Below, piece after piece: positions 23,191-30,973 of a stretch of DNA of 64,000 nucleotides (positions are counted from its first letter, which is position 1; each line of letters begins with the position of its first letter). This DNA comes from Paracoccus wurundjeri. Its GTDB lineage: Bacteria; Pseudomonadota; Alphaproteobacteria; Rhodobacterales; Rhodobacteraceae. Under the pieces are notes generated by a model. That model was not told where the DNA came from. It saw only the letters and a list, made by a program, of their open reading frames with translations, and made no database searches. Position numbers and translations under genes: made by a program. The stretch covers positions 22,238-86,237 of the forward strand of contig NZ_JAUUTZ010000021.1 of the NCBI RefSeq assembly GCF_030678915.1. The letters run 5' to 3'.

Positions 23191-25845
23191 ATGGCAAGCT
23201 GGCAGGCGAAACATCGCAATCCGCTGTTCGACCAGAGCACGCAGGCCGCGCTGGAGCGACGCGGCAAGGAACTGGCCGGGGCCGGGCTGATTGTCGTCGG
23301 CGTGCTGATCGCGATGATGCTGGGAAGCTGGACCGCCGAGGATCCCAGCTTCCTTGCCGCGACGGATCAGCCCGCGCAGAACATGCTGGGCGGTTTCGGA
23401 GCCTATATTTCATCGCCGCTGATGATGATCGCGGGCAAGGGGTCGTGGTTGCTTGTCGTCGGCGCGTTCGTCTGGGGCTTGCGGCTGATGCTGCACCGGG
23501 GCGAAGAGCGGATCATGAGGGCGATCTTTCTGCCGATCGCGGTCGCGGTCGCCTCGGTCTATTGCAGCTCGCTGGTACCGGACGCGGAATGGCAGCAAAG
23601 TTACGGGATGGGCGGTCATTTCGGCGATATGGTGATGGGCGCATTGCTGAATGTGATCCCGGTCAAGGCGCAGATCGGCATCAAGATCGCCGCTCTGCTG
23701 GTGGCCGCCGGAACCGTCATCATTTCCGCATTCGTCCTTGGTTTCGATCTGAAAGAGCTTCGCGCCTTGTGGCGGCGCTTCCTGATCGGGCTGGTGACGG
23801 CCTATGATGCCGCGATGCGCATTGTCGGGCGGGGCGCTTCCGTATCGGCAGGGCTGGCGCAGCGCGCGCGGGATCGTCGCAGCGGCAGGGCTGCCGTGCC
23901 AAAGGCGCAGGCGGCGACCGCACGTGGCGGGTTGTTCCGCCGCCGGAAAGACAGCGGAATGGACGCGGATTTCCAGCAATCGGGCGATCTGCCGGAGCCC
24001 GAACTGGTCGAGCGTGACGCGGATTATCACGGCGATGCCCCCACGGATGAGGAAGTGCGGGGCCGCATCTCGGATGCGATCCGCAACCGCACGCTCAAGG
24101 ACTCGGTGCTGGCTGCGGTGACCTCGCGGCTGGTGCGGGGTGGCGCAGATGACGATACCCGGGCCGAGCCTCCGCTGACGGCAGAAGATGACGCGGATAT
24201 GCCGGATGTGGCGGAACCGGTGCCTTTCGGTCAGGACAGAAAGCGTGTTGTGGTACCGCCGGCACGCAAGACCTCTGCGTCTCGTCAGGCCCAATCCGAG
24301 GCACAGCCGCAATTGCGTTTCGACGAAGCGGACTCGGCTTATGAAAAACCGCCTCTGGCCCTGCTGACCGCGCCCTCGACGATCGAGCGGTTGCAGCTTT
24401 CGGAAGAGGCGATGATGGAAAACGCCCGGATGCTGGAAGCGGTGCTGGATGATTACGGCGTAAAAGGGCAGGTCACCGAGGTGCGTCCCGGCCCGGTCGT
24501 CACGCTTTACGAACTTGAGCCAGCTCCGGGACTCAAGGCCAGCCGGGTGATCGGGCTTGCGGACGATATCGCCCGCTCGATGTCTGCCCTGTCGGCCCGC
24601 GTCTCGACTGTGCCGGGCCGCAGCGTGATCGGGATCGAACTTCCCAATGCCAAACGTGAGGTTGTTCTGCTGCGCGAGATCCTGTCGGCGCGGGCCTTCG
24701 GTGACGGCAAGCAGCCGCTGCCGCTTGCGCTGGGCAAGGATATCGGGGGCGAGCCGATCATTGCCAATCTTGCCAAGATGCCGCATTTGCTGATCGCCGG
24801 GACGACGGGTTCGGGGAAATCGGTGGCGATCAACACGATGATCCTGTCGCTGCTGTACAAGCTGACCCCGGATGAGTGCCGGTTGATCATGATCGATCCG
24901 AAGATGCTGGAACTGTCGGTCTATGACGACATCCCGCATCTGCTTTCGCCGGTGGTCACGGATCCGAAAAAGGCCGTGGTCGCCCTGAAATGGGTCGTCG
25001 GCGAGATGGAGGACCGTTATCGCAAGATGTCCAAGATGGGCGTCCGCAATATCGAAGGCTATAACGGCCGCGTCCGCGAGGCGCTGTCCAAGGGTGAGAT
25101 GTTCAAGCGCACCGTCCAGACCGGCTTCGACGAGGATACCGGAGAGCCGATTTTCGAGACCGAGGAATTCCAGCCCGAGAAGTTCCCCTATATCGTCGTG
25201 ATCGTCGATGAGATGGCCGATCTGATGATGGTCGCCGGCAAGGAGATCGAGGCTTGCATCCAGCGTCTGGCGCAGATGGCGCGGGCATCTGGCATCCATC
25301 TGATCATGGCCACGCAGCGCCCCTCGGTCGATGTCATCACCGGCACGATCAAGGCGAACTTCCCGACCCGGATCAGTTTCCAGGTCACTTCGAAAATCGA
25401 CTCGCGCACCATTCTGGGCGAGCAGGGGGCCGAACAGCTTCTGGGGCAGGGCGACATGCTGTATATGGGCAACGGTGCCCGCATCACCCGGATCCACGGC
25501 CCCTTCGTCAGCGACGAAGAGGTCGAAGAGGTTGTGACCCATCTGAAAAGCTTCGGGCCGCCCTCCTACAAATCCGGCGTGATCGAAGGGCCGGATGATG
25601 AGAAGGCCGGGGATATCGACGCGGTGCTGGGGCTTGGCAGCGGTGAAAACGGCGACGATCAGCTTTATGATCAGGCCGTGATGATCGTCGCCCGGGATCG
25701 GAAATGCTCGACCTCTTATATCCAGCGCAAGCTGGCGATCGGCTATAACAAGGCCGCTCGTCTGGTCGAACAGATGGAAGATCAGGGCGTGGTCTCGACC
25801 GCCAATCACGTCGGCAAACGCGAAGTGCTGGTGCCCGAGATTTAA
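23191..25845 (+). CDS. ftsK: DNA translocase FtsK
   Basis: The 884-residue protein has an N-terminal membrane domain of about four helices (LIVVGVLIAMMLGSW, PLMMIAGKGSWLLVVGAFVWG, MRAIFLPIAVAVASVYCS, IAALLVAAGTVIISAFVLG). A variable Arg/Ala-rich linker covers roughly residues 210-400. The RecA-like motor has Walker A in LIAGTTGSGKSVAINTM and Walker B in YIVVIVDEMADLMMVAG. The C-terminal gamma winged-helix domain (MIVARDRKCSTSYIQRKLAIGYNKAARLVEQMEDQGVV split here as SYIQRKLAIGYNKAARL and VEQMEDQGVV) reads KOPS. It pumps chromosomal DNA at the septum and activates XerCD at dif. The start with GGGG upstream is preferred over a codon seven residues earlier that overlaps the preceding stop. Confidence 0.97.
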   Translation: MASWQAKHRNPLFDQSTQAALERRGKELAGAGLIVVGVLIAMMLGSWTAEDPSFLAATDQPAQNMLGGFGAYISSPLMMIAGKGSWLLVVGAFVWGLRLMLHRGEERIMRAIFLPIAVAVASVYCSSLVPDAEWQQSYGMGGHFGDMVMGALLNVIPVKAQIGIKIAALLVAAGTVIISAFVLGFDLKELRALWRRFLIGLVTAYDAAMRIVGRGASVSAGLAQRARDRRSGRAAVPKAQAATARGGLFRRRKDSGMDADFQQSGDLPEPELVERDADYHGDAPTDEEVRGRISDAIRNRTLKDSVLAAVTSRLVRGGADDDTRAEPPLTAEDDADMPDVAEPVPFGQDRKRVVVPPARKTSASRQAQSEAQPQLRFDEADSAYEKPPLALLTAPSTIERLQLSEEAMMENARMLEAVLDDYGVKGQVTEVRPGPVVTLYELEPAPGLKASRVIGLADDIARSMSALSARVSTVPGRSVIGIELPNAKREVVLLREILSARAFGDGKQPLPLALGKDIGGEPIIANLAKMPHLLIAGTTGSGKSVAINTMILSLLYKLTPDECRLIMIDPKMLELSVYDDIPHLLSPVVTDPKKAVVALKWVVGEMEDRYRKMSKMGVRNIEGYNGRVREALSKGEMFKRTVQTGFDEDTGEPIFETEEFQPEKFPYIVVIVDEMADLMMVAGKEIEACIQRLAQMARASGIHLIMATQRPSVDVITGTIKANFPTRISFQVTSKIDSRTILGEQGAEQLLGQGDMLYMGNGARITRIHGPFVSDEEVEEVVTHLKSFGPPSYKSGVIEGPDDEKAGDIDAVLGLGSGENGDDQLYDQAVMIVARDRKCSTSYIQRKLAIGYNKAARLVEQMEDQGVVSTANHVGKREVLVPEI

Positions 25846-25904
25846 GGGGCCGCATCATGGCTGCCGGTGGTATTCCTCACCGATGCCGTGCGGCGAGATC
25901 GGGA

Positions 25905-25937
25905 AGGGGCGGCGAATACTTGCCGCCCCTGTCTTGT
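25905..25937 (+). terminator. Terminator of ftsK
   Basis: AGGGGCGGC and GCCGCCCCT form a perfect 9-bp stem with an 8-nt loop, followed by GTCTTGT. It lies 60 bp after the ftsK stop. Confidence 0.75.
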
Positions 25938-26008
25938 CCCGGCAGTTGAAACCGGCGGGAAAACCGTGTTTCAACGGCGGAAGGATTTGCAGCGAGGCAA
26001 GGTTTCTG

Positions 26009-26839
26009 GTGACCATCTGGCATATTCACATGCTGAATGCGCGTCATGGTTTGACGCACGTACTTCCCGACATCCGGCTGGCGGCGCGCGAGGCCGTCGC
26101 GGCGGCATCGGCCCATGCCGAACTGCCGGATTTCGATCTTGTCATCAAGGCCCAGCCCGGAGGCGGCATACCGGCATGGGGTGTCGGCGGCCGCGCTCCG
26201 TCCCCCGGCCTGATCGAGATCACGGTCGACCCCGCGCGTTTCGCGGCCCCTCTGCTGATCCGCACGCTGGTGCATGAATTTCATCATCTGCTACGCTGGG
26301 ACGGCCCGGGTTACGGGAATTCGCTTGGCGAAGCCTTGGTCAGTGAAGGGCTGGCGGGCCATTTCACCCTTCAGGTATTGGGGGGCAAGCCCGATCCCTG
26401 GGATGCTGTCAAACCCGCCGCGCGGGTGGCGCGTGCCGCGATGAACAAATGGGCGCGGCTGGATTATAACCATGCGCATTGGTTCTTTGGCAGCGGCGAT
26501 CTGCGGCGATGGACGGGTTACGGACTGGGGCATATGCTGATCACGGAGCATCTCTCGCGCTTTCCGGATATGGATGCGGTGAAGCTCGCCTATGTGAAAG
26601 CCGAAGAATTCCGTCCTGCGATGCGCCGCCTGGCCGGTGCAGAGGCTGCGGCAGGCGATGATCCTGCCGAGGAGGATGGCGCCCCCGATCCTGAGTCCGA
26701 TCCCGCACCCGATGCCGCGGACGAAGACAGCGCAGCCCCGGAACAACAGCATGCGGGGGGCGAGGCCACGGCGAAGGGAACCGGGGCCGAGGCTGCCGGC
26801 ACAGGCGAAAGCGGTCCGGCTGAGGACAAGGAGGGCTGA
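26009..26839 (+). CDS. Putative zinc metallopeptidase, DUF2268-like (HExxH), with acidic low-complexity tail
   Basis: The 276-residue product has an HEFHH zinc-binding motif (LIRTLVHEFHHLLRWDGPGYG) near residue 93, followed by GEALVSEGLAGHF with a possible third ligand glutamate, the arrangement of DUF2268 proteins. The later block MNKWARLDYNHAHWFFGSG is also typical of that group. The last ~75 residues are almost entirely Asp, Glu, Ala, Pro and Gly. The start is a GTG preceded by GAGGCAAGG; the frame remains open upstream but enters the ftsK terminator, which argues against an earlier start. No signal peptide is present. It lies between ftsK and a convergent N-formylglutamate amidohydrolase gene. 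Substrate unknown. Confidence 0.72.
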   Translation: MTIWHIHMLNARHGLTHVLPDIRLAAREAVAAASAHAELPDFDLVIKAQPGGGIPAWGVGGRAPSPGLIEITVDPARFAAPLLIRTLVHEFHHLLRWDGPGYGNSLGEALVSEGLAGHFTLQVLGGKPDPWDAVKPAARVARAAMNKWARLDYNHAHWFFGSGDLRRWTGYGLGHMLITEHLSRFPDMDAVKLAYVKAEEFRPAMRRLAGAEAAAGDDPAEEDGAPDPESDPAPDAADEDSAAPEQQHAGGEATAKGTGAEAAGTGESGPAEDKEG

Positions 26840-26846
26840 CCGGCCT

Positions 26847-27605
26847 TTAAAGTCCGGTGGCGGCCAGCACCTGCGGCATCACGTGCGAAAGACGCTTTGC
26901 CCATTCGGTTTGACCGGCTTCGGTCTCGATCAGGTCGTTCCGGATCTCGATCAGCATGTTCGGGCGGCCATGCGCCAGCGCGTGGCGGGCAATCGAATCG
27001 CCTTCCAGATGGCCGGTATAAGGCTGGTTCTCTCCGGTTATCCATCCTTCGTCCCGGCAGGCCTGAACCATTGCCGGGCCAAGCCGTGCGTCGTCATGAG
27101 AATAGAGGATGCCGACCTGCCACGGGCGTGGCGGACGGCCGCGCAATTGCGGCGTGAAGCTGTGGATGGCGCAGATGCAGCGGTCCGGGTGCCGCCCTGC
27201 CAGATGTTCAAGCATATTGTGATAGGGGCGGTGCAGCCGGTCCAGGCGGCGCTCGCGCTCGGCCCGGTCGGCATGTTTGTTGGCGGGGATCACTGTGCCG
27301 TCATAAAGCCGCATGAGCAGGGTCGGGTCATCCTCGCCGCGATTCGGGTCGATCACGAGACGCGAGAAATCCGAGAAGATCGCGGGCGCGTCCAGCAATG
27401 CCGCCAGTCTGTCGGCCAGCCCCGCCGCGCCGATATCGAAGGCGATATGCCGGGCCATGTCGCTGGGTGCGATACCCAGATCTCCGCCGTTTAACCATTC
27501 GGGAACCCGATTCGTAGCATGATCACAGGTGATCAGCCAGCGCGAGGGTCTGTCTTCGCCGGTTATCCGATAGGCTTGTTCTGTCATGGTCATGTTACTG
27601 TTCAT
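26847..27605 (-). CDS. N-formylglutamate amidohydrolase family protein
   Basis: The 252-residue protein has family landmarks PSRWLITCDHATNRVPEWL (metal-binding Asp-His), HIAFDIGAAGLADRLAALLDA, SRLVIDPNRGEDD, CICAIHSFTPQLRGRPRPW-like text and RPNMLIEIRNDLIE at the end. The founder hydrolyses N-formyl-L-glutamate in histidine catabolism (HutG of pseudomonads). No hut genes are nearby, and this broad family also includes predicted peptidoglycan-related hydrolases, so the substrate is open. It is divergent from pyruvate kinase with 95 bp between the two starts and converges with the HExxH protein gene. Confidence 0.88.
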   Translation of the reverse strand: MNSNMTMTEQAYRITGEDRPSRWLITCDHATNRVPEWLNGGDLGIAPSDMARHIAFDIGAAGLADRLAALLDAPAIFSDFSRLVIDPNRGEDDPTLLMRLYDGTVIPANKHADRAERERRLDRLHRPYHNMLEHLAGRHPDRCICAIHSFTPQLRGRPPRPWQVGILYSHDDARLGPAMVQACRDEGWITGENQPYTGHLEGDSIARHALAHGRPNMLIEIRNDLIETEAGQTEWAKRLSHVMPQVLAATGL

Positions 27606-27700
27606 GCGGAACGCTGTTTAGGACAATCGATGGATGGACACCAGTTGCCGCGGGGCAGTATTTACGGCATAGATAGCGCTAAACCTGCAAGGAATTCGGT

Positions 27701-29146
27701 ATGAGACGACATCGCAACGTGAAAATCGTGGCCACGCTTGGCCCAGCCTCCAGCAGCAAGGAGATGATCCGGGCGCTGTTCGACGCCGGTGCGGATGTGT
27801 TTCGTCTGAACATGAGCCATGGCAGCCATGACGATCACCGCGCCCGCCACGCCACGATTCGCGAGATCGAGGCGGAAACCGGACGTCCGATTGCGATCCT
27901 TGCCGATCTTCAGGGGCCGAAACTGCGCGTCGGGCCGTTTGCCGATGGCGGGCACGAGTTGAAAGCGGACGACAGGTTCCGCTTTGACCTTGATGCCACT
28001 CTGGGCGATTCGGGGCGCGTCCAATTGCCGCATCCCGAGATTTTTGCTGCGCTCGAACCGGGCGCGCAACTTCTGGTCAATGATGGCAAGGTTGCTTTGC
28101 GGGTCGATAGTTGCGGCAAGGATTTCGCGGAATGCACCGTTACGGCGGGCGGTGTGATCTCGGATCGCAAAGGGGTGAACGTGCCGGATGTGGTGCTGCC
28201 GCTGGCCGCGCTGTCGGACAAGGATCGCGAGGATCTCGAATTCGCCTGCGAGCTGGGCGTGGACTGGCTTGCCCTGTCCTTCGTGCAACGCGCCGCCGAT
28301 GTCGAAGAGGCCAAGGCGTTGGTGAAAGGCCGCGCCGCCGTGATGACCAAGGTCGAGAAACCCGCCGCAGTGACCGCGTTCGAGGAAATCCTCAAGGCGT
28401 CTGACGGGATCATGGTTGCGCGCGGCGATCTGGGGGTGGAATTGCCGGTGCATTCGGTCCCTCCGATCCAGAAACGGCTTGTGCGCCGCTGTCGCGCAGC
28501 CGCCAAGCCGGTGATCGTTGCCACGCAGATGCTGGAATCCATGATCGAAAGCCCGCTTCCGACGCGGGCCGAAGTCAGCGATGTCGCCAATGCCATCTAT
28601 GAGGGCGCGGATGCCGTGATGCTGTCGGCGGAAAGCGCGGCGGGCGATTATCCGGTCGAGGCGGTGACGACGATGGACAGTGTTGCCCGCTCGGTCGAGG
28701 CGGATCCGAACTACCGCCATATCATCGAGGCGTCGCGCCATGCGAAACTTCATTCGGTGGCCGACGCCATCGTGACTGCCGCCCGCGAAGTCGCGGAGAC
28801 GACCGAGGTTGCCGCGATCTGCGCCTTCAGCCAGTCGGGCACCACTGTCAATCTGGTCGCGCGTGAACGGCCCCGCGTGCCGATCGTGGCGCTTTCCCCG
28901 ATCGAAAGCGTCGTGCGCAGGATGTGCCTGACATGGGGAACGCATTGCATCATCACACCGACGCTGCATCGCTTCAAGGATGCCGTCGTCAATGGCACCC
29001 GCGCCGCGCGCGACCACGGCTTCGCGGATGAGACGCGGCAGGTGGTGATTCTGGCGGGCGTGCCCTTCAACGTTGCCGGTTCGACCAATATCCTGCGTAT
29101 CGCGCCTTGCGACGAACGGTTGATTTTCGCCTCGGATCCGGAATAA
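27701..29146 (+). CDS. pyk: Pyruvate kinase
   Basis: The 481-residue product has the complete pyruvate kinase architecture. The (beta/alpha)8 barrel begins KIVATLGPASSSKEMIRALFDAGADVFRLNMSHG, given here as its two halves KIVATLGPASS and GADVFRLNMSHG. ADLQGPKLRVG is the strand before the B domain. The catalytic signature is VMTKVEKPAAV with IMVARGDLGVELP, then VIVATQMLESMIESPLPTRAE-type text and SAESAAGDYPVEAV. A C-terminal alpha/beta domain is present with CAFSQSGTTVNLVARERP. It converts PEP and ADP to pyruvate and ATP. A small membrane protein gene follows 33 bp downstream, probably in the same transcript. Confidence 0.97.
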   Translation: MRRHRNVKIVATLGPASSSKEMIRALFDAGADVFRLNMSHGSHDDHRARHATIREIEAETGRPIAILADLQGPKLRVGPFADGGHELKADDRFRFDLDATLGDSGRVQLPHPEIFAALEPGAQLLVNDGKVALRVDSCGKDFAECTVTAGGVISDRKGVNVPDVVLPLAALSDKDREDLEFACELGVDWLALSFVQRAADVEEAKALVKGRAAVMTKVEKPAAVTAFEEILKASDGIMVARGDLGVELPVHSVPPIQKRLVRRCRAAAKPVIVATQMLESMIESPLPTRAEVSDVANAIYEGADAVMLSAESAAGDYPVEAVTTMDSVARSVEADPNYRHIIEASRHAKLHSVADAIVTAAREVAETTEVAAICAFSQSGTTVNLVARERPRVPIVALSPIESVVRRMCLTWGTHCIITPTLHRFKDAVVNGTRAARDHGFADETRQVVILAGVPFNVAGSTNILRIAPCDERLIFASDPE

Positions 29147-29179
29147 GGCTGCGGACAGCGAAGAATTGCGGGGGTACCC

Positions 29180-29485
29180 ATGTCGAACTGGCCTGATCTG
29201 CTGCTGCTTGGTGGCGTGGCGCTGTGCGTGATCTCGGTTATCGCCGCGGTCATCCAGCTCTTGCAGACCCAACCACCGCGCGGAGCGGCGATCACCCTTG
29301 TCATAGGGATCGTGCTGCTGTTCGCCGGCGCTTATTACAGCCCCGAACCGTTCAAGCCGCAAAGCATCCTTTCCGCATGGCAACGGGTCAGCGGGGGTGA
29401 TGGGGCGGCCGGCACCGACACCGCTCCGGCGGAAGGGACCGGCACAGAAGAGGCGGAAGACGGGGCAGAGGCGCCCGCGAACTGA
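29180..29485 (+). CDS. Small two-helix membrane protein of unknown function
   Basis: The 101-residue product has two hydrophobic segments, LLLLGGVALCVISVIAAVIQ (residues ~8-27) and AAITLVIGIVLLFAGAYY (~36-54), joined by a short QTQPPRG loop. After these comes a ~45-residue tail rich in Gly, Ala, Thr and Glu that looks disordered. I do not recognise a family. It follows pyk closely and precedes rpmI across a hairpin, so it is probably the last gene of the pyk transcript. The start has GCGGGGG upstream. A topology with both termini in the same compartment is expected, but function cannot be stated. Confidence 0.7.
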   Translation: MSNWPDLLLLGGVALCVISVIAAVIQLLQTQPPRGAAITLVIGIVLLFAGAYYSPEPFKPQSILSAWQRVSGGDGAAGTDTAPAEGTGTEEAEDGAEAPAN

Positions 29486-29487
29486 AA

Positions 29488-29522
29488 AGCCCCGCAAACT
29501 GAAAGGCCCTGTCGGGGCTCTT
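29488..29522 (+). terminator. Terminator between the pyk unit and rpmI
   Basis: AGCCCCG pairs with CGGGGCT (7 bp) across an 18-nt loop, followed by CTTG. The T-run is short. The left arm sits in a near-duplicated segment (GCGAACTGAAAAGCCC then GCAAACTGAAAGGCCC). Confidence 0.6.
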
Positions 29523-29624
29523 GCCAAACCGACACATGAGGCTTATACGACGCGCTTCAACCGCGCGGCCGGCCCGAATGGCATTGCCGAGTCGCGCGCT
29601 CACTCTGAACTCAAGGAGACGAAA

Positions 29625-29825
29625 ATGCCGAAGATGAAAACGAAAGCTTCCGCCAAGAAGCGGTTCTCGATGACAGCCTCGGGCAAGGTGAAATCCGCCC
29701 AGGCCGGCAAGCGTCACGGGATGATCAAGCGCACGACGAAATTCATTCGCGATGCGCGCGGCACCACGGTCCTGTCGGACGCGGATGCCAAGATCGTCAA
29801 GAAATACATGCCCTACGCACGCTGA
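29625..29825 (+). CDS. rpmI: 50S ribosomal protein L35
   Basis: The 66-residue product is the normal bL35 size, with the diagnostic N-terminus MPKMKTKASAKKRFSMTASG and the basic core GKRHGMIKRTTKFIRD. AAGGAGAC immediately upstream is a strong Shine-Dalgarno and fixes the start; longer in-frame starts upstream would run through the preceding terminator. It forms an operon with rplT 17 bp downstream. infC, often found before rpmI, is absent here. Confidence 0.98.
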   Translation: MPKMKTKASAKKRFSMTASGKVKSAQAGKRHGMIKRTTKFIRDARGTTVLSDADAKIVKKYMPYAR

Positions 29826-29842
29826 TCGAAGGAACCTGAAAA

Positions 29843-30202
29843 ATGGCACGAGTTAAATCCGGCAAAGTGACCCACGCCCGCCACAAACGCGTTCTGGACA
29901 AGGCCAAGGGTTATTACGGCGCCCGTTCGCGCAATTTCCGCACCGCCACGCAGGCTGTGGACAAGGCGAACCAATACGCCACCCGCGACCGCAAGAACCG
30001 CAAGCGGAATTTCCGCGCCCTGTGGATTCAGCGGATCAACGCCGCTGTGCGTCTGGTGGACGCCGATCTGAGCTATTCGCGCTTCATCAACCTGCTGTCG
30101 AAAGCGGGGATCGAGGTTGACCGCAAGGTTCTGGCCGATCTGGCCGTGAACGAGCCCGAAGCTTTCGGCGCAATCGTCGAAAAGGCAAAAGCCGCGGCCT
30201 GA
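29843..30202 (+). CDS. rplT: 50S ribosomal protein L20
   Basis: The 119-residue bL20 begins MARVKSGKVTHARHKRVLDK, followed by the long helical AKGYYGARSRNFRTATQAV and the globular domain FRALWIQRINAAVRL with SRFINLLSKAGIEVDRKVLADLA. It binds 23S rRNA early in 50S assembly and in many bacteria represses its own operon. The start has AAGGAACC upstream. A clear terminator follows, so pheS/pheT, common downstream neighbours elsewhere, are not in this operon. Confidence 0.98.
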   Translation: MARVKSGKVTHARHKRVLDKAKGYYGARSRNFRTATQAVDKANQYATRDRKNRKRNFRALWIQRINAAVRLVDADLSYSRFINLLSKAGIEVDRKVLADLAVNEPEAFGAIVEKAKAAA

Positions 30203-30225
30203 TCCTGCCACGATGCGAATTGAAA

Positions 30226-30252
30226 TGGCCCGCCTCTGGCGGGTCTTTTTCG
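30226..30252 (+). terminator. Terminator of rpmI-rplT
   Basis: GGCCCGCC and GGCGGGTC form an 8-bp stem (one G-T pair) with a TCT loop followed by TTTTTCGTTTT. This is a textbook intrinsic terminator 23 bp after rplT. On the other strand it may also serve the convergent SH3-protein gene. Confidence 0.9.
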
Positions 30253-30259
30253 TTTTGGA

Positions 30260-30886
30260 TCAATCAGCGTCGTCATGTCGTGGCTGAATCGTGCAGCAAC
30301 CCGACAATAGCCGCGGTTCTTCGCCGTGCAGGATCAGCATGGCATCCATCCCGTAAACCTGATCCGACATCCCGTCCGAACAGATTTCCGGGGTTGCGGT
30401 CAGCGTCATCTCGGGGGCAAGCACAGCCCGTCGGGGCTCCAGATAATAGCCGCTGACCAGAATCGACTGAATGGGCCGCGTATCGTCCCCGGCGTCGGGC
30501 GTGCTCAGGGTCAGATTGCCGGATTCCGTCTTCACGTTCCAGAACGGCTCGGTACCGAAACAGCGAAGGGAATCGGGCAGTTCATCCTGTTTCCAGACAT
30601 CGTAATGAGGTGTCATGTAATTTTGCGATACCCAGCCCGAGCGTTCCCCGGTATTGACCCTGAACCAGCTGCTTTTGCCCTGAAAACCTTCCTCGACGAC
30701 CTCGATATCCGTCGCGTCCGGTGCAAGCGTTCCGATGATTTCGGCGTTGGCGCTGGGTTCGGCGCGGATATTCAACACATCATCCGCTTCGACGCCAGTC
30801 ACGTCGAACAGGGTCGGAAGAATATATTCCGGCGTCGCAAGCGCCGGTGTCGCAAGCAGTATAAGGGCAAGGGCAGTTCGCAGCAT
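30260..30886 (-). CDS. Secreted SH3 (SH3b-type) domain protein
   Basis: The 208-residue protein has a Sec signal peptide (MLRTALALILLATPALATP) and then a bacterial SH3-like domain (VLNIRAEPSANAEIIGTLAP through WFRVNTGERSGWVSQNYM) at residues ~35-95. The C-terminal ~100 residues (CFGTEPFWNVKTESGNLTLS; ICSDGMSDQVYGMDAMLIL) resemble the COG3650-type domain found in predicted periplasmic or lipid-linked proteins. SH3b domains commonly bind cell-wall peptides, which would place it in the periplasm. The mature C-terminus contains a Cys pair (LSGCCTIQ). It is monocistronic, convergent with rplT and divergent from the tsaE fusion. Exact role unknown. Confidence 0.8.
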   Translation of the reverse strand: MLRTALALILLATPALATPEYILPTLFDVTGVEADDVLNIRAEPSANAEIIGTLAPDATDIEVVEEGFQGKSSWFRVNTGERSGWVSQNYMTPHYDVWKQDELPDSLRCFGTEPFWNVKTESGNLTLSTPDAGDDTRPIQSILVSGYYLEPRRAVLAPEMTLTATPEICSDGMSDQVYGMDAMLILHGEEPRLLSGCCTIQPRHDDAD

Positions 30887-30973
30887 TCAGAACCTCATTA
30901 ATGTTGTCGCCGGGACGATCGTTGCATTGTAAAGATCGTTTGCATAGGGGAATCCACAGGTTAGAAGCGGCAT

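Noticed and set aside
23410..25809. A ~800-codon antisense frame opposite ftsK
   Set aside because: FtsK motifs are intact on the plus strand; the antisense product is His/Asp/Arg-rich low-complexity text without family resemblance.
29481..29511. Tandem duplication GCGAACTGAAAAGCCC / GCAAACTGAAAGGCCC as a regulatory repeat
   Set aside because: Only two imperfect copies, overlapping a gene end and a terminator arm; most simply local slippage.
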